Shown in pieces: positions 55,018 to 64,000 of a DNA stretch of 64,000 nt (positions are counted from its first letter, which is position 1; each line of letters starts with the position of its first letter). The position numbers were made by a program, and so were the translations under genes. The DNA is taken from assembly GCA_946554445.1 (NCBI GenBank), contig CAMNSD010000025.1, positions 1 to 64,000 of the forward strand, given 5' to 3'. The notes under the pieces are model-generated. The model was not told where the DNA came from. It ran no database searches and saw nothing but the letters and a program-made list of their open reading frames with translations. This DNA comes from an uncultured Lachnospiraceae bacterium. Lineage in GTDB: Bacteria; Bacillota; Clostridia; Lachnospirales; Lachnospiraceae.

Positions 55018-56132
55018 CTCATCATTTGGAATAAAAACTTTTTTTTTGTTTTACTATCATAGGCCAGATATCCCATATGAATCAGCAGGGTAATAACATC
55101 ATCTGCAGACTTAAATGAAGTAATATCGTTTTGAAATGATTCCACGTCAATTCTACATCTCTGATTTCCCAGCATGTCTACAATCAATTGTCTTAACCCA
55201 TCAAAATCCATTGCAATATACGTCATCAAAGACTCATACGTCTCTGTTCCAGACCAATAATTCCCAAATTCCCTGCTATCTACAGCTTCAATTACAGAAT
55301 TAGGGCTATAAATATGTCCTATCTTTTCAAAATAATATCCGTCATACCATCTTTGCATCTCTTTAAATGGCATATCATGTTCTTTGCAAATAGTCCTTAC
55401 CTCTGTCTCCGTAAATCCGACATACTCCGCCATCTGTCTTGGACTGACCATTGTATGCTCCCGAAAATTATTTAAAGCTGACTGTGTGCCGTATTTCTTA
55501 ATTGGTAAAATTCCCGTAATATAAGCAAGCTTTAAAAAAGCTCCCGACGGCGTTCCTTTAAATAATCCTCTCAAAAGATTGATATATTCCTTCTGAAGAT
55601 TTTCATTATTTTTGTCCTCCCGGAACAGACAGTCCCATTCATCAATAATAATGATAAACTGTTCTTTTGTCATAACATTGATTTTTGCCAATACCGACGG
55701 CAATGAAATGTCATCGTCTCGGACATATTCGGCGTATTCCTCCCTTAACTCGGCTATCACCTGTTCCTGAATATAACTCACTACTTTAAGATTTGAATCT
55801 CTCTTCATTTCCTCAAGCGCATTTCCGTACATCCACTGGATATCCAAAAAGATTACATTATACTTATTTAAATGCACTTTGAAAAATTCATTCTGACTTA
55901 TTTTAAGTCCTTCAAACAACTTTTCAGAATGATATCCTTTACTGTAATACGCTGCCAGCATAGTTACCGCCATTGTTTTCCCAAACCTTCTTGGTCTGCT
56001 GGAACAAATCAACGGTCTATCTTTTCCGATACGGCTATTCGTATATTTAATCAATTCCGTCTTATCCACATATAGTTCAGAATTAACCGAAACCGCAAAC
56101 TGTTCATTTCCTGGATTTAAATATATTCCCAT
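55014..56132 (-). CDS. AAA-ATPase-like N-terminal part (PF09820 type), frame ends at an A9 tract
   Basis: The 372-residue part from ATG 56132 (GGGAG upstream) has GIYLNPGNEQFAVSV, YVDKTELI, the Walker A region CSSRPRRFGKTMAVTML and IIIIDEWDCLFRED (Walker B-like), typical of the widespread AAA-ATPase_like / DUF1703 proteins of anaerobes. The normal reading ends after KKKFLFQMMR. A -1 shift at 55038-55044 would continue with VFIPNDEVRSVFW into the nuclease part, as in intact relatives. It is in an operon with the recombinase-like gene (32 bp upstream). Confidence 0.8.
   Translation of the reverse strand: MGIYLNPGNEQFAVSVNSELYVDKTELIKYTNSRIGKDRPLICSSRPRRFGKTMAVTMLAAYYSKGYHSEKLFEGLKISQNEFFKVHLNKYNVIFLDIQWMYGNALEEMKRDSNLKVVSYIQEQVIAELREEYAEYVRDDDISLPSVLAKINVMTKEQFIIIIDEWDCLFREDKNNENLQKEYINLLRGLFKGTPSGAFLKLAYITGILPIKKYGTQSALNNFREHTMVSPRQMAEYVGFTETEVRTICKEHDMPFKEMQRWYDGYYFEKIGHIYSPNSVIEAVDSREFGNYWSGTETYESLMTYIAMDFDGLRQLIVDMLGNQRCRIDVESFQNDITSFKSADDVITLLIHMGYLAYDSKTKKKFLFQMMR
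55038..55044 (-). promoter_or_regulatory. A-AAA-AAG slippery heptamer in phase for -1 frameshifting
   Basis: The minus strand has nine A followed by G; the zero frame reads AAA-AAA-AAG, so the heptamer A-AAA-AAG is in the right phase for a dnaX-like -1 slip. After slipping, the next codons give VFIPNDE, exactly the expected protein. A one-base deletion in the homopolymer would look the same. Confidence 0.5.
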
Positions 56133-56164
56133 ACTTATACACTCCCTGCTATTTAAAATGCATT

Positions 56165-57190
56165 CTATACATAACAATAATAATCATTTTGTGCAATACT
56201 TTTATTAATGCACTTATTCATATCTTCCTCGCGTTTAGCACTCCAATCTTTGGAATAATACGTCGACTCAATCATGGTAAGCGTAAGTCCCGCTATTTTT
56301 GATATAAATACAGGATTGATCATATTATCAACCATCATTTGAATTACCATATTTTTAATTGGCTCCACAGCCAAAGTTTTTTTATCTTTGCACTCATTCT
56401 CCATTACCCCAAAGTCTTGCGCAATATTATAAAACCATGTATTAAGACTTTCTACCCGAAACTTGCCCTTATATTTATACAAATATTCAAATAAATTATC
56501 TCCTTCCTTTATCGCTTCCTTATTCTTTGATTCTGCATATTTTAATGCTGCACATAAATCTCTAGACAAACCGCAAGGTATATTGACACTAATGCCATTT
56601 ATCAATAATTTTTTATATTCCTCTGTAAAATCTGATTTTTTGATACTTGCAATTACACTTCTCTTAGCTGGCGCAATTAATGTCAGCTTAATAAACAGCC
56701 TTAGTATGATTCTTTGTAGATGTCTTTCTTCTTCCCTGACTCCTGCTGCTTCATCCTGAAAATTATCAATAGCCTTATCCAGTTCAATTAGAATCGTTTT
56801 GATATCCTCACATTTATAGCTCCCTCTTTCTACCGGTTCCAGCAAGCCATATTTCTCAACAATCTCATCCTTGAATTTACTGTAATTGTAATTTGAAAAA
56901 ATATCAGTTGCTTTACCAGTCTCACTTAAATAGTCATAAAAGCTTTTAACCGACTCAAGGTGCGACTCCATGGTTGATCTGGAATTAAGTTCGCCTTCAT
57001 TATGATAATATCTGATACATTCCTCGATTACATTTATATTAATTCTAGCAGGTGCGTTTGATAACTGTACATCTGGCAAGCTTAAATATTTAATAAATTT
57101 GGTGATATGATTTCGATAAACATGATTTTTGCTAAGTAAATCTTTACGTTCTTCAAAAAATTCATTTTTAAACATTAACATTACATCCAT
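56165..57190 (-). CDS. Degenerate tyrosine-recombinase-like protein
   Basis: The 341-residue protein (GGAGG eight bases before the ATG) has a helical N-terminal core-binding-like domain (about 1-110) and a C-terminal domain. Its last third (TLAVEPIKNMVIQMMVDN...ISKIAGLTLTMIESTYYS) mirrors the R-H-x-x-R ... G-H ... Y layout of integrases. The catalytic Arg/His positions are not conserved (EPIKNMVIQ in place of a RHTFAT-type block), so strand exchange activity is unlikely. Function unknown; perhaps a remnant or a DNA-binding adaptor of the adjacent AAA/nuclease gene. Confidence 0.5.
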   Translation of the reverse strand: MDVMLMFKNEFFEERKDLLSKNHVYRNHITKFIKYLSLPDVQLSNAPARININVIEECIRYYHNEGELNSRSTMESHLESVKSFYDYLSETGKATDIFSNYNYSKFKDEIVEKYGLLEPVERGSYKCEDIKTILIELDKAIDNFQDEAAGVREEERHLQRIILRLFIKLTLIAPAKRSVIASIKKSDFTEEYKKLLINGISVNIPCGLSRDLCAALKYAESKNKEAIKEGDNLFEYLYKYKGKFRVESLNTWFYNIAQDFGVMENECKDKKTLAVEPIKNMVIQMMVDNMINPVFISKIAGLTLTMIESTYYSKDWSAKREEDMNKCINKSIAQNDYYCYV

Positions 57191-57465
57191 TCTTTTTCCC
57201 TCCAGAGTAAAATTCTATTGCGAAAAAATAACTGAATTTACAATTTCATTCTAATTTATTTATTTTACCATGTCAATGTTTCTACAAATATAAAAGCGAA
57301 AAGTCCTCACTCTCTCCGCTTCCAGCTTTGCCAGTTCTTCCATATCCCCACTCGTGTCAAGTTAGTGACACCATACACCATTTTTCGACATATACTACTA
57401 ATAAATCTATTCTTATTTCAAGAATAACATATATAGGCTACTTGCCCATTTCATAAAGGAACGCC

Positions 57466-58347
57466 ATGTCTAAAGAAACTGAATGGAGCAAACAATTTAA
57501 TATTGGGGTTGATTCCATCGACAATGCACATCGGAAACTTTTTTCCATCGTTCGAAAATTAGTACATTTAAGTCAGGATGAAAATAACGGACCATGGGCA
57601 TGTGCCGAAGGTATCAAATATTTTAAAAACTATGCGATAGAACATTTTGCCAACGAGGAAGCCTATATGCAATTAACCGGCTACAAGGGATATGAAATAC
57701 ACAAGCGTCTGCATGATGACATGCGCTGTAAAACGCTTCCGGCATTGGAAAAAGACCTTACCGAATCGGACTATTCACCGGAATCTATCCAACATTTCCT
57801 TGGTATTTGCCTAGGATGGCTTACCTATCATATTCTGATCGAAGACCGTGCCATTACAGGTAAGGTTTCAAACCGGTGGAAAACAGACCATGCAGGTGCA
57901 GATATGGATGTCCTAAAACATGCGCTCACTGATACCCTACAGGAAGTCTTTCGATTACCGGTGGAAGTTATAAGCGAGCATTACAGCGGAGAAGACTTTG
58001 GAACAAGCATGATTATCCGTCTGACATATTGCCTGGCTTCCGAAAAAAAGAGGCAGATTTTCATGGTTCTGGAAGAGAGTCTGGTGCTGAGGATTGTCGG
58101 TTCTATGTTGGGTATGCCGCTGACAAAAATGGATAAACTCGTTATGAACGTCGTCAAAGAACTATCCATACGAATTTTGGAGCGGCTTGGCATGTATTAC
58201 CACCTTTCTTCACAATATCAATTGGAAAGCAGCCACTTCATGACACCCGAACAGTATAGAAAAACCGTTTATTTGGAAGTTTTTGATTATAGTTTACTGT
58301 TTAATACCGGACACGGCTATTTTGCTTTTTGTGTCAAATTAGAATAA
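57466..58347 (+). CDS. Bacteriohemerythrin fused to a CheX-like domain
   Basis: The 293-residue protein has a full hemerythrin domain (about 1-130) with all seven di-iron ligands: H22, H60 and E64 (HFANE), H79 and H83, H122 and D127. The C-terminal half (about 148-293) has the CheX/CheC-like phosphatase fold pattern (LQEVFRLPVEVI, MVLEESLVLRIVGSMLGM), but the ExxN catalytic pair is not intact (ELSI in place of the E..N block). Hemerythrin binds oxygen, suggesting an oxygen or redox sensor linked to motility or CheY-like signalling. It overlaps spmA by 31 bp, convergent. Ribosome site AAAGGA. Confidence 0.85.
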   Translation: MSKETEWSKQFNIGVDSIDNAHRKLFSIVRKLVHLSQDENNGPWACAEGIKYFKNYAIEHFANEEAYMQLTGYKGYEIHKRLHDDMRCKTLPALEKDLTESDYSPESIQHFLGICLGWLTYHILIEDRAITGKVSNRWKTDHAGADMDVLKHALTDTLQEVFRLPVEVISEHYSGEDFGTSMIIRLTYCLASEKKRQIFMVLEESLVLRIVGSMLGMPLTKMDKLVMNVVKELSIRILERLGMYYHLSSQYQLESSHFMTPEQYRKTVYLEVFDYSLLFNTGHGYFAFCVKLE

Positions 58348-58991
58348 ACGGAAATATAACTATCTTTTACCTTACAATACACTACCGCCGTCAACGTGCT
58401 GATAAACGTCGCCACAATCGCCGGCGCAATGATCCCTGCCGGATTCACGCTCCCGTACTGCTGCCGGTAGGCGATCATATTCACCGGTATTAACTGCAGG
58501 GAGGAAATATTCAGTATCAAAAACGTACACATCTCATTGCTGGCGACACGCCCGCTTTTGCTCTTTTCGACAGCCTCATTTGCACGCTGATATTCTGCCA
58601 CATACCCAGCCGTCCCTCTCTCCTCCTCCAGCTTCGCCAGCTCCTCCATCGCCTTCAATCCAGCCGGCGTACAGGCCCAACCCAATCCCAGCACATTGGC
58701 AATCAAATTCGTGGCAATATACTCCCTTGCCGGGTGTCCTTTGGGGATTCTTGGAAAAAGGAAACTAATAAAAGGCTGAATCCCCCGCGTCAGTTTCGCA
58801 ATCAGCCCCGATTTCTGCGCAATCTCCATTAATCCCACCCAAAGCGCCATAACACCGATCATGGTAATACACAAAGACACCGCGTCCCCCGCAGAATCCA
58901 GAGCCGCATTCGTCACTTCCGCCATCTTTCCCGTAAAAGCGCCGTACACAACGCCTATCAAAATCATAAATGCCCAGATATAATTCAACAT
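58317..58991 (-). CDS. spmA: Spore maturation protein A
   Basis: The 224-residue protein starts at ATG 58991 (GGAG seven bases upstream; an earlier in-frame ATG has no homology). It contains SpmA blocks MLNYIWAFMILIGVVYGAFTGK, IGVMALWVGLMEIAQKSGL, RIPKGHPAREYIATNLIANVLGLGWACTPAGLKAME and MCTFLILNISSLQLIPVNMIAYR. It forms the spore-core dehydration pair with SpmB, whose gene is at 15097-15627. About 250 bp upstream holds no gene, only the -10 box of the next operon. Confidence 0.92.
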   Translation of the reverse strand: MLNYIWAFMILIGVVYGAFTGKMAEVTNAALDSAGDAVSLCITMIGVMALWVGLMEIAQKSGLIAKLTRGIQPFISFLFPRIPKGHPAREYIATNLIANVLGLGWACTPAGLKAMEELAKLEEERGTAGYVAEYQRANEAVEKSKSGRVASNEMCTFLILNISSLQLIPVNMIAYRQQYGSVNPAGIIAPAIVATFISTLTAVVYCKVKDSYISVYSNLTQKAK

Positions 58992-59150
58992 AATAATACT
59001 CCATTCTCCGCACATTCCACTTTAATAAGATGGAAACCATGCATTGCTGTTCATAACATTTTATGTCCTCACTGTCTATGATATGTTTCACAATACATTT
59101 GGACGCGCATATCCCACATCCACAGTTCACCTGATTTAAGTAACAAAAAG

Positions 59151-59156
59151 TATAAT
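59151..59156 (+). promoter_or_regulatory. -10 box of the two-component regulator operon
   Basis: TATAAT at 59151-59156, with TTCACC (59126-59131) a weak -35 at 19 bp, about 85 bp before the regulator start. Confidence 0.4.
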
Positions 59157-59243
59157 GTTATGGTAAAATGTCCATATAGGCAACAGACAATACACATTCT
59201 ATCAAAATGCCTCAATTTCTCAAAGAAAAGGAGCCATCTCTAC

Positions 59244-59936
59244 ATGTCCCAAGAAATCCTGCTTTTAGAAGATGACGACAGCCTCAATCTCTCCGTCAGC
59301 CTAAAGCTGCAAAAGGAAGGTTACACGCTGCACAGGGCCTTCTCCATACAGGAGGCGGAAACACTATATAAAATCCACAATATCTCTCTCATCATATGCG
59401 ATATCACCCTGCCGGACGGAAGCGGCCTGGATTTCTGCTCACGGATTAGGCAGGAAAGCAGCGTTTTGTTTCTCTTTTTGACAGCCCTCGACACTGAGGA
59501 AGATATGATGGCCGGCTACGCTCAGGGCGCAGACGACTATATTACCAAACCCTTCTCTTTGAACGTGCTGGTCTCCAAAGTAAACGTCCTTATGAAGCGT
59601 TTTCCAAAAGAGAAATCTGACTGTATTGTCTCAGGTGATATTGCGTTATATCCTGAGGAAAAACGAGTATGTAAAAATGGACAGCCCGTAACGCTTACGG
59701 CCAGGGAATACTCCCTGCTTGCCTTTTTTATGGAAAATTCCCTTCATATTTTATCCCGCAATCAGCTGCTGGAAGCCATCTGGGATATTGATGGCAATTT
59801 TGTGGATGAAAATACGCTTTCTGTCAATATCCGACGACTGCGGGAAAAGATTGAAGACAATCCCTCCTCTCCTGCCATCCTAAAAAATGTCCGGGGATTG
59901 GGATACATTTGGGAAAGGAACTGTGAGAGACGATGA
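59244..59936 (+). CDS. OmpR-family response regulator
   Basis: The start was set at ATG 59244 (AAAAGGAG upstream). The 230-residue protein has a receiver domain (acidic EDDDS, phosphoacceptor in LIICDITLPDG, K in ITKPF) and a Trans_reg_C winged helix (TLTAREYSLLAFF; ENTLSVNIRRLREKI...VRGLGYIW). Its stop overlaps the kinase start by 4 bp. It probably binds the direct repeats at 61254-61272 in front of the ABC exporter genes. Confidence 0.92.
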   Translation: MSQEILLLEDDDSLNLSVSLKLQKEGYTLHRAFSIQEAETLYKIHNISLIICDITLPDGSGLDFCSRIRQESSVLFLFLTALDTEEDMMAGYAQGADDYITKPFSLNVLVSKVNVLMKRFPKEKSDCIVSGDIALYPEEKRVCKNGQPVTLTAREYSLLAFFMENSLHILSRNQLLEAIWDIDGNFVDENTLSVNIRRLREKIEDNPSSPAILKNVRGLGYIWERNCERR

Positions 59937-61219
59937 GACCGTTGCGAAATCAAACCCATTTTTATAAAAACATATATTTTCCTCTTCTTGTAATTTATCT
60001 GCTTTTTACAGTTTCCCTCGGCTTTATTGGATTTGAATTTTTAAACGAACAGTATATGCAAAAGTTAAAACTACTCAGTAACATTACCGGCGCTGTTCTT
60101 TCGGAAAATCCTTCCATGGAAGATACGCTGATTGATGCAATCCAAGATACCGAATGGCATTATCTGACGGACGGGTTTGCCACTCTTAGCCAGTACGGAT
60201 ATCGGGAGTCTTTGTCCATGTACGAGGATGCGCTGTATCGCGATTCGCTGAAATCGTTTCTTTTCTTAGTGCTGCTTTTTTTTATTCTTTCTTTTTTGAT
60301 CATCACAATCTGTTTCATTTTATTTGACAAAAAACGTAAATGGCAGGAGCAAAAGCTTCTGACCTTATTAGACCACTGTCTGTCGGACGACTACTCTTTC
60401 TTAGAACAGCGCAAAAACATAGACATTATATTTAACGAAGCCTTTACTGACACTCTCTTGAAGCTGGGAAACAAGCTGATGCTCAAATCACAGCTTCTTG
60501 CAGAAGAACGCGACAATACCAAGTCTCTGGTAACCGACATCTCCCATCAGCTCAAAACACCCGTCAGCGCCCTCAAAAACTGCCTGTCCTTAAGTATGGA
60601 AGCCGACTCTCCCCAAGAACGCGACGCCTTGCTGGAAAGATGCGCTCTGCAGTTGACGAAACTGGAATCTTTGTTGGAAGCACTGATCAATATTTCCCGT
60701 CTGGAAACTTCCATGATCACTTTGCATCAAGAGAAGACTGCTTTAGCGGATATTCTTCTGGACGCCGTCAACACGGTATATGTTAAGGCTTTGCAGAAAA
60801 ATATCTCGGTAGAGGTATTAACCGATTCCGAGGACCAGGATGAATCGTCGGCCGATTCTCTGACATTATCTTTAGACAGGAAATGGACCGTAGAGGCCCT
60901 GGCGAACATCTTGGACAATGCCATCAAATACTCCCCCTCTGGGAGCACGATCACGGTACGGCTCAGTAAGCTGTTCAGTTACGTCCGTATAGAGATCGAG
61001 GACGCCGGCATCGGCATCCCTAAAAATGAATATAATAAAGTCTTTCAACGTTTCTATCGTGGTCAGCACCCCACTGTACAACAAAGCGAAGGTTCTGGTG
61101 TCGGTCTTTACCTGAGCCGCAAGATCATTGAAGAGGAGGGCGGTTCCATCACAGTAAAGCCTGCCGTCAAACAGGGAAGTATTTTCGTGGTACAGTTCCC
61201 GCTGCCTTATGTCAATTAA
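59933..61219 (+). CDS. Sensor histidine kinase with extracellular loop
   Basis: The 428-residue protein has membrane segments at about 13-37 and 105-130 with an extracellular loop of about 70 residues, then the H box DISHQLKTPVSALKN and an ATPase domain (ILDNAIKYSP, DAGIGIP, GSGVGLYLSR). It is the partner of the OmpR-type regulator. The sizeable loop separates it from the BceS type, which senses through the exporter. It sits next to a MacB/FtsX-like exporter, a usual setting for antimicrobial peptide or envelope stress response. Confidence 0.9.
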   Translation: MRPLRNQTHFYKNIYFPLLVIYLLFTVSLGFIGFEFLNEQYMQKLKLLSNITGAVLSENPSMEDTLIDAIQDTEWHYLTDGFATLSQYGYRESLSMYEDALYRDSLKSFLFLVLLFFILSFLIITICFILFDKKRKWQEQKLLTLLDHCLSDDYSFLEQRKNIDIIFNEAFTDTLLKLGNKLMLKSQLLAEERDNTKSLVTDISHQLKTPVSALKNCLSLSMEADSPQERDALLERCALQLTKLESLLEALINISRLETSMITLHQEKTALADILLDAVNTVYVKALQKNISVEVLTDSEDQDESSADSLTLSLDRKWTVEALANILDNAIKYSPSGSTITVRLSKLFSYVRIEIEDAGIGIPKNEYNKVFQRFYRGQHPTVQQSEGSGVGLYLSRKIIEEEGGSITVKPAVKQGSIFVVQFPLPYVN

Positions 61220-61253
61220 CAGCGACTCAACGATTTTTTGCAAAAATTTATCC

Positions 61254-61295
61254 TTTGTAAGGCTTTTGTAAGATTACTGTCTTATCTTGTATTTA
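61254..61295 (+). promoter_or_regulatory. Promoter of the ABC exporter with regulator direct repeats
   Basis: TTTGTAAG occurs at 61254-61261 and 61265-61272, an 11-bp period typical of OmpR-type sites. The second copy overlaps a -35-like TTGTAA (61266-61271), 18 bp before TATTTA (61290-61295). The upstream kinase gene ends at 61219 and the ATPase gene starts at 61337. Confidence 0.6.
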
Positions 61296-61336
61296 TAGCA
61301 AACATATCCATACATTAGAAAGGCAGGATTTTATCT

Positions 61337-62017
61337 ATGAGTGAAAACGCTAACATTATCTTAAGAACAGACAGTTTATGCAAATATTACGGTGCAGGTG
61401 ACAATCTAGTCAAAGCCGTTGACTGTATAGACCTCACTATCAAACAGGGCGAATTTGTCTCCATCGTCGGTAAGTCCGGAAGCGGCAAATCTACTCTGCT
61501 CCACATGCTGGGCGCACTGGACAACCCGACCTCGGGCACGGTGTGGCTTGATGGTGAGAATATATCATCCTTTAAAGAAAACCGGCTCTCCCAGATCCGC
61601 CGTCGGAAAATCGGTTTTATTTTTCAATCCTACAACTTGATTCCCTCTTTAAATGTATGGGAAAATATCGTGCTCCCATTAGGCTTGGATAACAAAGAAC
61701 TTGACGAACCTTTCATCCGGGATATTGTCAGGACGCTTGGTCTGGAAAATAAGGTAAAGAACTTACCCAACACCCTCTCCGGCGGTCAGCAGCAGCGCTG
61801 TGCAATTGCACGGGCTATCGCCGCCAAGCCATCCATTATTCTAGCCGATGAACCTACTGGCAACCTGGATACCAAGACCGGAGATGAGGTAATGGCGCTC
61901 TTAAAGACTTCCGCCAAAAAATACGGGCAGACGCTGGTTGTCATCACACACAATGAAGAAATCGCACAGATGGCCGACCGCACCGTCATGATTGCAGACG
62001 GAAAGGTGGTGGGCTGA
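61337..62017 (+). CDS. ABC exporter ATP-binding protein (MacB/LolD type)
   Basis: The 226-residue protein has Walker [10 protein letters not shown], the [15 protein letters not shown] signature, Walker [12 protein letters not shown] and the H-loop ITHNEEIA. This is the class of ATPases paired with FtsX/MacB-like permeases in peptide efflux or lipoprotein release. The permease starts 1 bp after its stop. Confidence 0.93.
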   Translation: MSENANIILRTDSLCKYYGAGDNLVKAVDCIDLTIKQGEFVSIVGKSGSGKSTLLHMLGALDNPTSGTVWLDGENISSFKENRLSQIRRRKIGFIFQSYNLIPSLNVWENIVLPLGLDNKELDEPFIRDIVRTLGLENKVKNLPNTLSGGQQQRCAIARAIAAKPSIILADEPTGNLDTKTGDEVMALLKTSAKKYGQTLVVITHNEEIAQMADRTVMIADGKVVG

Positions 62018-62018
62018 T

Positions 62019-64000
62019 ATGAAGATGATTTTTCATCTTGCTCTAAGCAAACTCCATTATCATAAAAGCCGTACCCTGCTGACCGGCATCGCCATCATGC
62101 TTACCACCATGCTGTTAACGGCCATCGGCACCAGCGCTATTGCCATGCTTGATATGAACAGACAGCTTGCGGTGGCGCAGACCAATTACCACGCGGCTTT
62201 TGGACTCACAGAACCCGAACAACTCTCCATCCTGTCAAAGCATATCAACGTGGAATCTTTGGCAACTATGGAAAACTTTGCCCAGATTATCAACGGCAAA
62301 ATGAATGGTTATCTGAGATATTATGATACGGTCAAGGACGGTATCTATTTTAGCAACTTAGAGCTCACAGAGGGCCATTTCCCGGAAAAAGAAAATGAAA
62401 TCTGCTCTGTGCCGTCTTTTTTTGAACGTGTGGGCGCCGATCCCATTGTGGGTGGCAAGGTCACTCTTTCTTTCCGTGCAGGCGGCAAGGGAGAAGTGCA
62501 GACCAAAGAGTTCACCATCAGCGGCCTGCTCACTGATGTGGAAATCTCTGCTGATATTTCTGACAGCCGCATTGCCTGGGGCGCCTATGTCTCCAAAGCC
62601 CTTCTTACACAATACGAAGAAGCCGGACTTTATGAATCCCTTCCTTCTGCTTACTTGCGTGTCTATGGAGAAGACACGCTCTCTTATGATGAGATAGAAG
62701 CCAAAATCATCAGCACAGCCACAGATGTCGGACTGGATGAAGAACATGTCTCATGTAATAATCAATATCTATATACCATGACTGCTCCCGACACGGACGC
62801 CATCAGCATCGTTGTCGTCATCAGTCTGGTGGTGATCCTGTTCTCCGCGCTGGTCATCTACAGTATTTATTATGTGGGTGTCATTACGGATATTCAGGAG
62901 ATTGGCAAGCTAAAAGCCCTCGGCGCTTCCAGGCGGCAGATTGCCAGACTGTTTTTCTGTCAAGGCGGTATCGTATGTGCGTTTGCTATTCCCTTGGGAT
63001 TACTGATTGGTTATTTCCTGCCCTGGTTCCTGTTTCCTCAGGTCATACGGATCCTCAATGCCAGCGCACTGGACTCCACCCGGATGGATCACCTAAAAAG
63101 TCTTCGGAATCAGCTTCATATGTTCTCCCTGCCATTCTTGTTGGCAGTGATTGCCTCTGTGCTGATTACCGTATGGGTGTCTTTACTGAAGCCTATCCGC
63201 ATGGCGAAAAAGGTATCGCCAGTGGAAGCGATCCGCTATCAGGAAAACACCACCGACTGTAAAAGTCGGAGAGGACATCTTACCGTGAAGGTCTCCACCC
63301 TGACCTGGGCTAATCTTGCGCGCAACAAGAGACGTACCCTTGTCACCATGCTTACTATGGGCCTAAGCAGTGTGCTCTTTATCTGCGTAGCCGCCGTAAT
63401 GAACAGCTGTCGTGTGGAGGATCTTGCAAGGCGTAATATACAGGAAGGGGAGTTTCGCATTTCCCTGAACTATGCACATAACGATAAGGAATATCCGGAA
63501 AACAATCTGGACGCGCTTGTTCAGCAGAACTATTTCAGTGAAGAATTTTTGGCACAACTATCTTCCATAGAAGGCGTGGAGTCCGTAACCCGCGCCCCTG
63601 GAAATATTCTAGCATCCACAGATGAGGAATCCGCTTTCTTTGAAGATGTTCAAGACCGGCTGCCAATCTCTTATTTTACCAGAGAGGATATTCCCGAGCT
63701 GAATGAACAGCTTGTATCCGGTGAGATTGATTATGACCGCATGACTGCCAACAATGAGATCCTCTGTACCCATAAATATTCCTTTGACGCATATGGGCTT
63801 GCCTTGGGCGATGTTTTCCCGCTGATACTCCATGACGGCGACCGGGAAATCCCTCTTACCGTCACCCTGACCGCAGTATCCCAGCCGGAAAGTTACACTA
63901 CTCTCATTATCATGACAAAGGACAGCTGGGATAATCTGGGGCTGACCTATGACGCGACCACGGACATCTATGTGCATGTCAAAGAGGCGAATTATGATGA
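62019..64000 (+). CDS. FtsX/MacB-like ABC permease (partial, runs off the right edge)
   Basis: The product begins at ATG 62019 with the family start [19 protein letters not shown] and one membrane segment, an extracellular domain (about 50-260), then a membrane block (about 265-400, [19 protein letters not shown], a typical FtsX turn) and, after [16 protein letters not shown], the beginning of a second extracellular region. This is the large two-repeat FtsX permease of VraG/BceB-like exporters. The frame is open to the window end, about 660 codons visible; the C-terminus is outside. Confidence 0.9.
   Translation, partial: MKMIFHLALSKLHYHKSRTLLTGIAIMLTTMLLTAIGTSAIAMLDMNRQLAVAQTNYHAAFGLTEPEQLSILSKHINVESLATMENFAQIINGKMNGYLRYYDTVKDGIYFSNLELTEGHFPEKENEICSVPSFFERVGADPIVGGKVTLSFRAGGKGEVQTKEFTISGLLTDVEISADISDSRIAWGAYVSKALLTQYEEAGLYESLPSAYLRVYGEDTLSYDEIEAKIISTATDVGLDEEHVSCNNQYLYTMTAPDTDAISIVVVISLVVILFSALVIYSIYYVGVITDIQEIGKLKALGASRRQIARLFFCQGGIVCAFAIPLGLLIGYFLPWFLFPQVIRILNASALDSTRMDHLKSLRNQLHMFSLPFLLAVIASVLITVWVSLLKPIRMAKKVSPVEAIRYQENTTDCKSRRGHLTVKVSTLTWANLARNKRRTLVTMLTMGLSSVLFICVAAVMNSCRVEDLARRNIQEGEFRISLNYAHNDKEYPENNLDALVQQNYFSEEFLAQLSSIEGVESVTRAPGNILASTDEESAFFEDVQDRLPISYFTREDIPELNEQLVSGEIDYDRMTANNEILCTHKYSFDAYGLALGDVFPLILHDGDREIPLTVTLTAVSQPESYTTLIIMTKDSWDNLGLTYDATTDIYVHVKEANYD

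Noticed and set aside
51356..57190. Prophage or retron
   Set aside because: No phage structural genes and no reverse transcriptase; the only integrase-like protein has lost its catalytic residues.
59244..64000. BceRS-BceAB bacitracin module
   Set aside because: The kinase has a loop of about 70 residues rather than the tiny loop of BceS; kept as a general MacB/FtsX-type exporter with its two-component system.

Overview
The window looks like the chromosome of a spore-forming, obligately anaerobic Firmicute of the Lachnospiraceae type. This is inferred from several signs: the spore-maturation genes spmA and spmB and a LysM-GH18 spore-cortex-type hydrolase, a YesM/YesN-type sugar two-component system fed by a membrane-anchored binding protein, GHKL/LytTR regulators, strong GGAGG ribosome sites, sigma-A promoters, and moderate GC with AT-rich accessory patches. 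I saw no rRNA, tRNA, CRISPR array or insertion sequence.

Left part (1-22.4 kb): the start of a sugar ABC lipoprotein, whose promoter carries two identical palindromes and is divergent from a GntR/LacI-type regulator; a histidine kinase / binding protein / AraC response regulator operon; a diguanylate cyclase; a DUF885 metallohydrolase; a FabT-like MarR regulator with a FabT-type box; an AT-rich zeta-toxin operon ending in a membrane-anchored Mrr-like nuclease; an amylosucrase-type GH13; an Lsa-type ABC-F gene behind a long leader with an attenuator; spmB; three tandem hairpin repeats; an SGNH esterase; a ROK fructokinase; an FAD oxidoreductase; and a large hybrid kinase.

Middle (22.4-29.7 kb): a VWA-like protein, an MqsR-like toxin with an MqsA/Panacea-type antitoxin under a 20-bp inverted-repeat operator, an InlB-repeat surface protein, a small lipoprotein and an Agr-like LytTR/GHKL pair.

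Centre (29.7-49 kb): the most coherent block, a tannin/gallate catabolic locus. It contains a subtype-B tannase, a GPH-type symporter, a LysR regulator (frameshifted here), and the three gallate-decarboxylase genes lpdC-lpdB-lpdD. These adjoin an esterase/metallo-beta-lactamase fusion, a ceramidase-like hydrolase, a full oligopeptide-type ABC transporter, a second LysR regulator, an ACMSD-type amidohydrolase with altered metal ligands, and a MATE exporter. Tannase would release gallate and LpdBCD would decarboxylate it to pyrogallol. The other enzymes are candidate upstream or side activities on plant phenolic esters.

Right part (49-64 kb): LysM-GH18, a fructosamine-kinase family protein, then an AT-rich defence-like island (HNH nuclease plus AAA ATPase resembling Septu, an AAA/PD-(D/E)XK protein split at an A-AAA-AAG slippery site, and a degenerate tyrosine-recombinase-like protein). 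It ends with a hemerythrin-CheX fusion, spmA (43 kb from spmB), and an OmpR-type two-component system next to a MacB/FtsX-type ABC exporter that runs off the window end.
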